DNA from: Rugosibacter aromaticivorans
Lineage (GTDB): Bacteria > Pseudomonadota > Gammaproteobacteria > Burkholderiales > Rhodocyclaceae
Reading direction: 5' to 3'
Length of the DNA: 64,000 bases
Assembly: GCF_000934545.1 (NCBI RefSeq)
Contig: NZ_CP010554.1
Location: 2,604,001-2,668,000, forward strand
Each line of letters begins with the position of its first letter. The stretch's first letter is position 1. The notes under the pieces are model-generated. The model saw only the letters and a list, made by a program, of their open reading frames with translations. It ran no database searches and was not told where the DNA came from. Positions 39,016 through 46,916 of the stretch are shown in pieces. A program made the position numbers and the translations under genes.

Positions 39016-39678
39016 ATGAAATACCAATCCGTATTTCGTCCCGGTCTTTTTGCAGGACGAACCATCATAGTTACCGGTGGGGATAGTGGCTTGGGTCGCT
39101 GCACGGCGCATGAACTTGCCAGCCCGGGCGCAACGATTGCACTGGTAAGCCGAAAAATTGACAAGCGCAATACTGTGCGCGCCGAAATTATTGCTGCAGG
39201 CGGGCAGGCAAGTTGCCCTATGGCGACCTTCGTGACGAAGCCATGGTCAAGTCCATGGTGAGCGCTGTGTTATCGCAACATGGCGCATAGTGGCGCAGCC
39301 CGCGCCGGCATGCTCTCGTTTACCGAAACGGTGGCATGCGAATGGGCGCATTCTGGTGTGCGGGTCAATGCCGTTGCTCCCGGATGGATCGCCAGTAGCG
39401 GCTTTGGCAGCTACGTGCCCGAAGTGCGAGCGGAGATGCGTGGTTGGAAGAAGAAGGTACCTCTGCAACGCCTTGGTACCGAGGCGGAAATCCCGGCTGC
39501 GATCGTTTTCCTGCGCTCAGAGGCCGCATCATTCATCACTGGCTCATGCATTCGCGTCGATGGCGGCGTGCCTAATGCCCGCCACACCTGGACATTGATT
39601 CCACACCAACGCTCCAAACCATTTGAAGGCTTCCCTTTGGCGACTCAGCCAAAAAGTCAAGCAGTCCAGGAAGAATGA
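39016..39678 (+). pseudogene. Short-chain dehydrogenase/reductase, frameshifted and internally deleted
   Basis: The 5' part encodes the NAD(P)-binding end (FAGRTIIVTGGDSGLGRC, then ALVSRK). Near 39215-39221 one base is missing: the sense continuation GDLRDEAMVKSMVSAVLSQHG lies in another frame and stops at 39273. The next coding part (39280 on) begins HSGAARAGMLSFTETVACEW and runs to a normal SDR C-terminus (AVAPGWI, ITGSCIRVDGGV). The roughly 80-residue middle with the NAG motif and the catalytic serine is absent. A ribosome-binding site (AAGAGG) remains at the start. A frameshift plus deletion of active-site residues makes this a dead gene. Confidence 0.85.
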
Positions 39679-39730
39679 ATAGCCCATCACGCAACACCCA
39701 GGCCGCTTTTCAGCAATCTGGTGGCGCGAC

Positions 39731-40642
39731 ATGACGCTTACCGAACTACGCTATATCGTTGCCCTCGCCCACGAAAACCACTTTGGCCGTGCGGCGGAAA
39801 AATGTCACGTTGCCCAACCGACGCTATCGGTTGCGGTTAAAAAGCTCGAAGACTCCCTCGGCATCGTCCTATTTGAACGCAACAGCGGTGAAGTTCGCCT
39901 CACGGCGATAGGCGCACAAATCGTTGCCCAGGCTGAGCGCGTATTGAGCGAAGCCGCCCGCGTGAGTGAAATTGCTGCCACCGGACGCGACCCGCTGGTC
40001 GGGCCGCTTCGTCTGGGTGTGATCTATACCATCGGTCCCTGGCTACTACCGGCGCTCGTGCCGATACTAAAACAACGTGCGCCGAAAATGCCGCTCATCA
40101 TCGCCGAGGGTTACACCGAGGTGCTGGTGGAAAAACTCAAGAATTTCGAGCTGGATGTACTGGTGCTCGCCTTGCCTGTCAACGAACCAGGAATCGTCGC
40201 ACAACCCGTGTATGACGAACCCTTTCGCCTGCTATTACCCGTCGCGCACCCCTGGGTAAAACAAAAAATGCTTGCAACTAGCCAGTTGTTGGAAGAACCC
40301 TTGCTCATGCTCGGCCCCGGCAACTGCTTTCGTGATCAGGTGCTCGATTTATGTGCCCGTGCCAGCCACGGCCAATCGCCCCAGGTGCTTGAATCTTCTT
40401 CGCTGGAAACCATCCGCCACATGGTAGCTTCCGGCGTGGGTGTAACGGTGATGCCGGCGAGCAGCGTAGATACTTTAGCCAAAAATGACCCGCTACTGCG
40501 CGTGCGGCCATTTACCGAGCCAACACCCACACGCCGCGTTGGCCTGGTATGGCGCGCTAGTTTTCCGCGCCATCAAGCCATTGACATCATGCGCGCCGCC
40601 TTGCTTGACTGCCATCTGCCCGGCACACGGCCGATACGTTAA
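39731..40642 (+). CDS. oxyR: Hydrogen peroxide-sensing LysR regulator OxyR
   Basis: LysR-type activator of peroxide defence (303 residues). The N-terminal helix-turn-helix has ELRYIVALAHENHFGRAAEK and AQPTLSVAVKKLEDSLG. The diagnostic redox pair is in GPGNCFRDQVLDLC (two Cys nine residues apart, near residues 200 and 209), matching the Cys pair that forms the regulatory disulfide in E. coli OxyR. It lies directly upstream of, and in the same direction as, rubrerythrin, Fe-S protein, DUF3501 and Dps genes, its likely targets. Confidence 0.93.
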   Translation: MTLTELRYIVALAHENHFGRAAEKCHVAQPTLSVAVKKLEDSLGIVLFERNSGEVRLTAIGAQIVAQAERVLSEAARVSEIAATGRDPLVGPLRLGVIYTIGPWLLPALVPILKQRAPKMPLIIAEGYTEVLVEKLKNFELDVLVLALPVNEPGIVAQPVYDEPFRLLLPVAHPWVKQKMLATSQLLEEPLLMLGPGNCFRDQVLDLCARASHGQSPQVLESSSLETIRHMVASGVGVTVMPASSVDTLAKNDPLLRVRPFTEPTPTRRVGLVWRASFPRHQAIDIMRAALLDCHLPGTRPIR

Positions 40643-40691
40643 AACACAGAAGACTCACACAGTGGCGCACAACGGCGGCTCGTTTCTGGCA

Positions 40692-40706
40692 ATAGCTGCT
40701 GCCTAT
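40692..40706. promoter_or_regulatory. OxyR-like half-operator upstream of rubrerythrin
   Basis: ATAGCTGCTGCCTAT has the ATAG-N7-CTAT frame of the OxyR recognition motif. The expected second motif 7 bp further on is weak. It lies about 150 bp before the rubrerythrin start, in a 214-bp gap that must hold the promoter. Confidence 0.45.
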
Positions 40707-40856
40707 CGCCACCCAACATAAAATCAATTAGAACTTTTCACGCAAGACGACTAAAGTAGCGACAAGTTGCGAAGGGTTATTGCCAATACGCGACTTGGTT
40801 TAACGCATGCACATGCATTAACCGTCATATCCTATTCATTGCAAAGGAGACTCATC

Positions 40857-41276
40857 ATGCAACTCAAAGGTTCCAAAACTGAAGGCCATCTGAAGGATGC
40901 TTTTGCTGGCGAATCTCAGGCCAATCGCCGTTACCTTTACTTCGCGAACAAAGCCGACATCGAAGGCTACAACGATGTTTCCGCTGTATTCCGTTCCACT
41001 GCTGAAGGTGAAACCGGTCACGCCCACGGTCATCTGGAATATCTCGAAACCTGTGGCGACCCAGCCACCGGCCTGCCCTTTGGCCCAACGGCTGACAACT
41101 TGAAAACGGCAGTCGCTGGCGAAACGCACGAGTACACCGACATGTACCCAGGCATGGCGAAGACCGCGCGCACAGAAGGTTTCGACGAAATCGCCGACTG
41201 GTTTGAAACGCTGGCCAAGGCTGAGCGCTCGCACGCCAACAAGTTCCAGCGCACACTGGATTCGTTGGGCGCATAA
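40857..41276 (+). CDS. Rubrerythrin-type diiron protein lacking the rubredoxin domain
   Basis: Ferritin-like diiron protein of 139 residues, probably an NAD(P)H-linked peroxidase component. The ATG at 40857 is preceded by AAGGAG; longer upstream readings lack this. Iron ligands fit the four-helix bundle: E in [11 protein letters not shown], ExxH in [12 protein letters not shown] in VAGETHEY and ExxH in [10 protein letters not shown]. There is no C-terminal rubredoxin (no CxxC pair), so electrons must come from a separate carrier. The neighbouring Fe-S protein is a candidate. Confidence 0.92.
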   Translation: MQLKGSKTEGHLKDAFAGESQANRRYLYFANKADIEGYNDVSAVFRSTAEGETGHAHGHLEYLETCGDPATGLPFGPTADNLKTAVAGETHEYTDMYPGMAKTARTEGFDEIADWFETLAKAERSHANKFQRTLDSLGA

Positions 41277-41338
41277 GCAATATAGGCAACACAAGTAGTA
41301 ATAAGTAAGTAGCAATACAAACGCAATACACGCAGCAT

Positions 41339-41387
41339 GGCAAAAGCGAAATGGCGGCTTGCCGCCGTTTCGCCAGCGCCGACTTTT
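41339..41387. repeat. Dispersed repeat copy between rubrerythrin and Fe-S genes
   Basis: GGCAAAAGCGAAATGGCGGC, a 2-nt loop, then GCCGCCGTTTCGCC and the core CAGCGCCGACTTTT. The first two arms pair with one mismatch, forming a hairpin whose 3' side runs into the common core. It stops 22 bp before the Fe-S gene start. Confidence 0.85.
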
Positions 41388-41409
41388 CATCGCCCTCAAG
41401 GAAAACCCC

Positions 41410-42744
41410 ATGCGTGAAGGAAATCTTGAAGCCCCAACGCGACATCCAATCGACTGGAAAAATCCCCAGTTTTACGATGCGTTGTCGTGCGAGCAGGAAC
41501 TGGAGCGAATTTTCGACATCTGCCATGGTTGCCGTCGCTGCGTTTCGCTGTGCAATGCCTTCCCCACGCTGTTCGATCTGATTGATGCCGCAGGCGACGA
41601 TGAAGTCGCTGGCGTACCCAAAGAAAAATATGGCAGCGTTGTCGACCAGTGCTATCTGTGCGACGTCTGCTACATGACCAAATGCCCTTATGTGCCACCA
41701 CACCCGTGGAATGTAGACTTCCCACATACCATGTTGCGTGCCAAGGCTATCCAATTCAAAGCGGGAGAAGCCAGCTTCCGCGACCGCATGCTAAGCGCCA
41801 CCGACGCCGTGGGTAAGCTGGCCTCGATTCCTGTCGTGGTACATGTAGTCAATGCCGTTAATAGAAACGGCATTACTCGTAGCGCAATGGAATCCGTGCT
41901 TGGTGTAAAAAAAGAACGCAGACTGCCGGAATACGACAGCAAACATTTTCGCAAGACAGCCGGGGCTGCTGTTGCACAACAAATCAAGGATGGTCAGCGC
42001 ACACCCGGCAAGGTGGCGATTTTTTCTACCTGCTATGTGAACTACAACGAGCCCGGCATCGGCCATGATCTCGTCAAACTGCTGGAGCACAACGATATTC
42101 CCTGGCTGCTGGCTGAAAAAGAAGCCTGCTGCGGCATGCCCAAGCTGGAACTGGGCGATCTGGACGCCGTGGAGAAACTCAAAAACATCAACATTCCCCA
42201 TCTCGTCAAGTTAGCTCAAGCGGGTTACGCCATTCTCACCCCCGTGCCGTCTTGCACGCTGATGTTCAAAAGTGAATTACCACTGCTCTTTCCTGAGGAT
42301 GCGGATGTTCAGGCAGTCGCTAAAGCCATGTTTGACCCGTTCGAATACTTCGTTCAGCGCAACAAGGATGGTCTGCTCAAAACGGAGTTTCCCAAACCGC
42401 TGGGCAAGGTGTCGTACCACATTCCCTGCCACTCGCGGGTGCAGAACATGGGTCGCAAGACCGAAGAAATGTTGAAGCTCACAGGGGCTACGGTGAACAC
42501 AGTCGAGCGTTGCTCAGGACATGACGGCACCTGGGGCGTGAAGAATGAGTACTACGCCCTGTCCATGAAAATCGGTCGCCCGGTGTTTCGTGCCATGGCG
42601 CAAAACGAGCCCGACTACATCAGCTCGGACTGCGCCATTGCTGGCCGTCATATTCAACAAGGCATGGATGAAGCGGGCAACGCCGGACACGCCGAAAAGC
42701 AACACCCACTCACCTTGCTACGTATCGCTTACGGACTGGAATAA
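41410..42744 (+). CDS. Fe-S/CCG (heterodisulfide-reductase-like) protein linked to rubrerythrin and DUF3501
   Basis: A 444-residue protein. Two 4Fe-4S motifs near the N-terminus are CHGCRRCVSLCNAFP (about residues 38-52) and CYLCDVCYMTKCP (about 83-95). Two CCG-type cysteine-rich domains follow: CYVNYNEPG with ACCGMPKLELG, then PCHSRVQNMG with a changed second half CSGHDG. This layout resembles GlpC or heterodisulfide reductase subunits, which move electrons or reduce disulfides. AAGGA lies upstream of the ATG at 41410. The DUF3501 gene starts 2 bp after its stop. I infer an electron-transfer partner for the rubrerythrin. Confidence 0.85.
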   Translation: MREGNLEAPTRHPIDWKNPQFYDALSCEQELERIFDICHGCRRCVSLCNAFPTLFDLIDAAGDDEVAGVPKEKYGSVVDQCYLCDVCYMTKCPYVPPHPWNVDFPHTMLRAKAIQFKAGEASFRDRMLSATDAVGKLASIPVVVHVVNAVNRNGITRSAMESVLGVKKERRLPEYDSKHFRKTAGAAVAQQIKDGQRTPGKVAIFSTCYVNYNEPGIGHDLVKLLEHNDIPWLLAEKEACCGMPKLELGDLDAVEKLKNINIPHLVKLAQAGYAILTPVPSCTLMFKSELPLLFPEDADVQAVAKAMFDPFEYFVQRNKDGLLKTEFPKPLGKVSYHIPCHSRVQNMGRKTEEMLKLTGATVNTVERCSGHDGTWGVKNEYYALSMKIGRPVFRAMAQNEPDYISSDCAIAGRHIQQGMDEAGNAGHAEKQHPLTLLRIAYGLE

Positions 42745-42746
42745 AA

Positions 42747-43328
42747 ATGACGCTCACTCGCGAATCCCTGCTCACGCTGGAAGCCTATGCCAAAGCGCGC
42801 CCAACCATGCGCGCACGTGTCATGGAAGAAAAGACACTGCGCCGCGTATTTCTCGGCGAACATGTCGTGCTGATTTTTGAAAATGAGCTCCTTATTCGTT
42901 ATCAAATACAGGAAATGCTGCGCGTGGAAAAAATCTTCGAAGAAGACGGCATTCAACACGAACTCGATAGCTACGCCCCGCTGGTACCGGATGGCTGCAA
43001 CCTGAAGGCCACAATGCAAATCGAATACGCGGATGAGCAGCAGCGCAAAGAAATGCTGGCCAAGCTCAAAGGTATCGAAAACCAGATATGGGTGCGCGTG
43101 GAAAACTTTCCTGCCGTGCCCGCCATTGCAGATGAAGACATGGAGCGGGAAAACGAAGAAAAAACCGCCGCCGTGCATTTTCTGCGCTTTGAATTCACGC
43201 CGGAGATGATCGTTGCCGCCAAAGCAGGTGCGGCCCTTTCCATCGGCATTAATCACCCGCACTACCAAGCCGAAACCGGACCGCTAGCACCCGCTGTGCA
43301 TGCTTCACTCGTAGCGGACTTTTGCTAA
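42747..43328 (+). CDS. DUF3501 family protein
   Basis: A 193-residue soluble protein of unknown function. Recognisable blocks are LTLEAYAKARPTMRARVMEEK, RRVFLGEHVVLIFENELLIRYQIQEMLR and a late FEFTPEMIVAAKAGAALSIGINHPHY. No cysteines appear until the last residue, so it is not an Fe-S protein. From memory, DUF3501 genes commonly sit next to an Fe-S/CCG gene and a rubrerythrin, as here. The 2-bp gap implies translational coupling and a complex with the Fe-S protein is plausible. Confidence 0.8.
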   Translation: MTLTRESLLTLEAYAKARPTMRARVMEEKTLRRVFLGEHVVLIFENELLIRYQIQEMLRVEKIFEEDGIQHELDSYAPLVPDGCNLKATMQIEYADEQQRKEMLAKLKGIENQIWVRVENFPAVPAIADEDMERENEEKTAAVHFLRFEFTPEMIVAAKAGAALSIGINHPHYQAETGPLAPAVHASLVADFC

Positions 43329-43372
43329 TCAGGTGAAGCATCCCGCTTCGCCATCACCTTTAGGAGACCATC

Positions 43373-43837
43373 ATGGATATTGGAATCAACAAGAAAGACC
43401 GCGAAAAAATCAGCGCCGGACTCTCACACTTGCTGGCCGATAGCTACACGCTCTACCTGATGACGCACAACTTCCACTGGAACGTCACCGGACCGATGTT
43501 CAACACACTGCATCTGATGTTCATGACGCAATACACCGAGCAGTGGACCGCACTCGATCTCATCGCCGAACGCATCCGCGCTCTGGGCTTCCCTGCACCC
43601 GGAACTTACAAGGAATTTGTGCGCCTTGCATCCATCAAGGAGGTTGATGGTCAGCCCAAAGCGCTTGAAATGGTGCGCCATCTCGTCGATGCGCAGGAAG
43701 CCGTTGCCCGCACCGCGCGCGGCTTGTTGCCGCTAATGGATAAAGCCAACGATCAGCCCTCGATTGACCTCATTACCCAGCGCCTTGATGTGCATGAGAA
43801 GACGGCGTGGATGCTGCGTAGCCTGCTGGAAGAATGA
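43373..43837 (+). CDS. dps: Dps-family ferritin (DNA-binding protein from starved cells)
   Basis: Forms a 12-subunit shell that oxidises Fe2+ with peroxide and stores iron, protecting DNA. The 154 residues contain the inter-subunit ferroxidase ligands in [15 protein letters not shown] (His) and [16 protein letters not shown] (Asp/Glu). The N-terminus has a few lysines (INKKDREK), which could bind DNA. AGGAG precedes the ATG. An imperfect hairpin built from GGTGAAGC/GCTTCGCC occupies the 44-bp gap after DUF3501. It closes the peroxide-defence group headed by oxyR. Confidence 0.93.
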   Translation: MDIGINKKDREKISAGLSHLLADSYTLYLMTHNFHWNVTGPMFNTLHLMFMTQYTEQWTALDLIAERIRALGFPAPGTYKEFVRLASIKEVDGQPKALEMVRHLVDAQEAVARTARGLLPLMDKANDQPSIDLITQRLDVHEKTAWMLRSLLEE

Positions 43838-43905
43838 ACCTCATCGTAAATTAAGGCCACTGCAACAGTTACCAAGGGCGTGTGATTACCAATAACCGCT
43901 AAACT

Positions 43906-43941
43906 GCTCTCCTTTCATCAAGCATCAATACAAAGGAGAGC
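43906..43941 (+). promoter_or_regulatory. Inverted repeat enclosing the ribosome-binding site of the FAH gene
   Basis: GCTCTCCTTT (43906-43915) is perfectly complementary to AAAGGAGAGC (43932-43941) with a 16-nt loop. The second arm contains AGGAG at the right distance from the GTG at 43946, so the hairpin would block ribosome binding. Confidence 0.75.
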
Positions 43942-43945
43942 GTTC

Positions 43946-44782
43946 GTGAAACTATTCAGGTTTGGCGCCTTGGGTGAAGAAAAGCCTGGTGCCGTCGATG
44001 CACAAGGCCATCTACGCGATTTATCGCTGCTGATTGCAGATTTCACCCCCGACCGGCTGGCACCAGAAAAACTCGCTGCACTCGCGGCCATTGATCTTGC
44101 CAAAATGCCACTCGTACCAACAGGCGCGCGCTTAGGCACACCTGTTGCCGGAATACGCCAATTCATCGCGATTGGCCTCAATTACAGGAAGCATGCGGAA
44201 GAATCCGGCATGGCCATTCCCACCGAGCCCGTGGTTTTTAATAAAGCCATCACCTCGTTAGCCGGGCCAAATGATGACTTTGCCTTACCGGAAGGCTCCG
44301 TTGCAGGCGACTGGGAAGTTGAGCTGGGCATCATCATGGGCCGCAGCGCACAGCGCATTAGCGAGCAAGAGGCCTTGGCGCATGTCGCGGGCTATTGCCT
44401 GGCAAACGATGTATCCGAACGCGACTGGCAAGCCAAGCGTAATGGGCAATGGGTAAAGGGGAAAAGTTTTGACGGCTTTGGCCCCATTGGCCCATGGCTT
44501 GTCACTACCGATGAAATTCCCGACCCGCAAACCATTCCGTTAGAACTTTCCATCAACGGCCAGCGCATGCAGCATAGTTCCACAGCGGACATGATCTTCC
44601 CTGTCGCGCGCATTGTGTCTTATCTCAGCCAGTTCATGACGCTCTTGCCCGGCGATGTGATTATCACCGGCACGCCCGAAGGGGTGGGCTTGGGCATGAA
44701 GCCGCCGCAACATCTGAAGCGTGGCGATGTCATTACGCTCTCGGGCGGCATTTTGGGCGCGCAACAGCAGCGCGTGCTCTAA
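43946..44782 (+). CDS. Fumarylacetoacetate hydrolase family protein
   Basis: A 278-residue FAH-fold enzyme. Family members hydrolyse C-C bonds in acylpyruvates or act as hydratases or decarboxylases in aromatic catabolism. The GTG start follows AGGAG. Metal ligands are in the ExE pattern of WEVELGIIMG and an Asp in LANDVSERDWQ. KSFDGFGPIGPW, ITGTPEGVGLGMKPP and LKRGD are typical. The N-terminal ~70 residues form the small domain common to bacterial members. Substrate unknown; no catabolic genes sit beside it. Confidence 0.9.
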   Translation: MKLFRFGALGEEKPGAVDAQGHLRDLSLLIADFTPDRLAPEKLAALAAIDLAKMPLVPTGARLGTPVAGIRQFIAIGLNYRKHAEESGMAIPTEPVVFNKAITSLAGPNDDFALPEGSVAGDWEVELGIIMGRSAQRISEQEALAHVAGYCLANDVSERDWQAKRNGQWVKGKSFDGFGPIGPWLVTTDEIPDPQTIPLELSINGQRMQHSSTADMIFPVARIVSYLSQFMTLLPGDVIITGTPEGVGLGMKPPQHLKRGDVITLSGGILGAQQQRVL

Positions 44783-44796
44783 CTTCTCTTACTTTT

Positions 44797-45333
44797 ATGG
44801 CGCTTAAATCCACCATTTTCAAACTTGATCTGCAAATCGCCGACCTTGATCGCAACTACTATGGCAACCACACGCTAACCATTGCGCGGCATCCATCCGA
44901 GACGGATGAGCGCATGATGATGCGGGTTATCGCATTCATTTTGCATGCGAATGAGGCGCTGGTTTTTGGCAAAGGCTTATCGGCAGAGGACGAGCCGGAT
45001 TTATTGCGCAAGGATTTAACCGGCAGCATCACGCAATGGATTGACGTTGGCCTGCCGGATGAAAAACGCATCCGTCGCGCTTGCGGCCGCGCGCAGCATG
45101 TCGCGGTCATCGCTTACGGTAGCCGCGCAACGGAGATTTGGTGGCAACAAAATCGTGCAGCGTTTGAGCGCCAGGAAAAACTCACCATTTATCAAATCAG
45201 CCCGGAAGACGCGGCTGCATTGACTGCTTTAACTTCACGCAATATGCAACTGCAATGCACGTTGCAAGAAGGCGAACTGTGGCTCATCATGGGTGAGCAC
45301 AATCTGCGCGTCGCGCCCATCACGCTGAGCTAA
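44797..45333 (+). CDS. yaeQ: YaeQ family protein
   Basis: A 178-residue protein of the YaeQ family, with a PD-(D/E)xK nuclease-like fold but no proven biochemical role. Typical blocks are the start ALKSTIFKLDLQIADLDRNYY, HPSETDERMMMRVIAFILHA, EDEPDLLRKDLTGSITQWIDVG and ARRMxF-type residues near RRACGRAQHV. It begins 15 bp after the FAH gene, so the two are probably cotranscribed. Confidence 0.92.
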   Translation: MALKSTIFKLDLQIADLDRNYYGNHTLTIARHPSETDERMMMRVIAFILHANEALVFGKGLSAEDEPDLLRKDLTGSITQWIDVGLPDEKRIRRACGRAQHVAVIAYGSRATEIWWQQNRAAFERQEKLTIYQISPEDAAALTALTSRNMQLQCTLQEGELWLIMGEHNLRVAPITLS

Positions 45334-45379
45334 GCAATCCAAAAAAATTGAGTTTGCACATTCACCGCACCAAAATCCA

Positions 45380-46825
45380 ATGACCACCTCCAGCCAAACC
45401 AATAATCAAACCGGTAATTCTGCTGCACCATCTGCATCTACAGGGAAAGATTTCAGCCAGCTGCCGCTTTCTCCTGCCATGCTGGTGAATCTGCAACAGC
45501 TAGGCTACGCACAGATGACACCGATTCAGGCGGCCAGCCTGCCGCTCTCACTCGCCGGGCATGACCTCATTGCGCAGGCAAAAACCGGCAGTGGCAAGAC
45601 GGCGGCTTTTGGTTTGCCTTTGCTCACCAAACTCAACCCGCGCAACTTTGCCGTGCAGGCTTTGGTGCTTTGCCCCACACGCGAATTGGCCGATCAGGTC
45701 ACGCAAGAAATTCGCCGTTTGGCGCGTGGTGAAAACAACATCAAGGTGCTCACCCTGTGCGGTGGCAACACCCTACGGCCACAAATATCCAGCCTGGAAC
45801 ATGGTGCACACGTCGTCGTGGGCACACCGGGTCGCATCATGGATCACTTGCAACGTGGCAGTATGGATCTAACAATGCTCAACACGCTGGTGCTGGATGA
45901 AGCGGATCGCATGCTGGATATGGGATTCTTTGACGATATCGCCTTCGTCGCCAAAGCCTGCCCCAAAGAGAGGCAGACCTTGTTATTCTCCGCCACTTAT
46001 CCTGAAAGCATTGCCGGGTTGAGCCGACAATTTTTGCGCCAGCCGCAACAGGTCACGCTCACCGAACAGCACGAAGCCAGCAAAATTCGCCAGCGTTTTT
46101 ATGAAGTGGAAAACGAAGACAAATTCGCCGCCGTCGCGTTGTTGCTCAACCACTATCGCCCGGTGAGCACATTGGCATTTTGCAACACGCGCGAGCAATG
46201 CCGTGCGTTGTTGCAAGTGCTGCGCGACGAAGGCTTCGTTGCACTCGCCTTGCATGGCGAGCTGGAGCAACGCGAACGCGATCAAGTGCTGGTGCAATTT
46301 GCCAACCGCAGCTGCTCGGTTTTGGTGGCCACCGATGTCGCCGCACGCGGGCTGGATATCGCACAACTGGAAGCCGTGATCAATGTGGATGTCACGCCGG
46401 ACCCTGAAGTGCATATCCATCGCATTGGCCGCACCGGTCGTGTCGACCAGGCCGGATGGGCGTTCAGCCTGGTGAGCGGCAACCAGATGGGGCGTGTGGC
46501 CGAGATTGAGAAAATGCAAGGCGTTGAATTCGAATGGCACACGTTGAGCGAATTGCATCCTGCATCCGGCGCGGCAAAAACACCTCTGCTGCCGCCTATG
46601 GTCACCTTGCTGATCCTCGGCGGCCGCAAAGAAAAAATCCGCCCGGGTGACATACTCGGCGCGCTAACGGGTGAAGCCGGATTCAGCAAAGAGCAAATTG
46701 GCAAAATCAATATCACGGAAACCTCTGCCTATGTCGCCGTTGAGCGCGGCATTGCGCGCGAGGCACACCGCAAGCTGTCAACTGGCTCAATCAAGGGCAA
46801 GCGAGTGAAAGTGCATTTGCTGTAG
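45380..46825 (+). CDS. dbpA: ATP-dependent RNA helicase DbpA
   Basis: DEAD-box helicase that acts on 23S rRNA hairpin 92 during large-subunit assembly (481 residues). Helicase motifs are Q (MTPIQAASLP), I (AKTGSGKT), Ia (PTRELADQ), II (VLDEADRMLD), III (SATYP), V (ATDVAARGLD) and VI (HRIGRTGR). The last ~75 residues (PPMVTLLILGGRKEKIRPGD to KGKRVKVHLL) are the RNA-binding domain that separates DbpA from RhlE and others. A Ser/Thr/Asn-rich N-terminal tail of about 25 residues precedes the core. It is convergent with leuA. Confidence 0.94.
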   Translation: MTTSSQTNNQTGNSAAPSASTGKDFSQLPLSPAMLVNLQQLGYAQMTPIQAASLPLSLAGHDLIAQAKTGSGKTAAFGLPLLTKLNPRNFAVQALVLCPTRELADQVTQEIRRLARGENNIKVLTLCGGNTLRPQISSLEHGAHVVVGTPGRIMDHLQRGSMDLTMLNTLVLDEADRMLDMGFFDDIAFVAKACPKERQTLLFSATYPESIAGLSRQFLRQPQQVTLTEQHEASKIRQRFYEVENEDKFAAVALLLNHYRPVSTLAFCNTREQCRALLQVLRDEGFVALALHGELEQRERDQVLVQFANRSCSVLVATDVAARGLDIAQLEAVINVDVTPDPEVHIHRIGRTGRVDQAGWAFSLVSGNQMGRVAEIEKMQGVEFEWHTLSELHPASGAAKTPLLPPMVTLLILGGRKEKIRPGDILGALTGEAGFSKEQIGKINITETSAYVAVERGIAREAHRKLSTGSIKGKRVKVHLL

Positions 46826-46848
46826 GCGTTTGCCATACGCCATCTGGC

Positions 46849-46879
46849 GTTATCGCCGTACCACCAGCGCCGACTTTTT
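46849..46879. repeat. Dispersed repeat half-copy between dbpA and leuA
   Basis: CGTTATCGCCGTACC followed by ACCAGCGCCGACTTTTT. The short upstream stretch GCCATCTGGCG adds a minor hairpin. The T run would act as a terminator tail for dbpA. Downstream, GACAGCTGTCTGCC/GACAGCC-type pairing at 46883-46910 adds more structure. Confidence 0.85.
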
Positions 46880-46916
46880 ACGACAGCTGTCTGCCATGAC
46901 AGCCGTCCGTACACAA

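Noticed and set aside
41359..41409. Fe-S protein start 17 codons upstream, within the repeat
   Set aside because: The reading would encode repeat sequence (RQRRLFIAL); the ATG at 41410 has a ribosome-binding site and fits the family.
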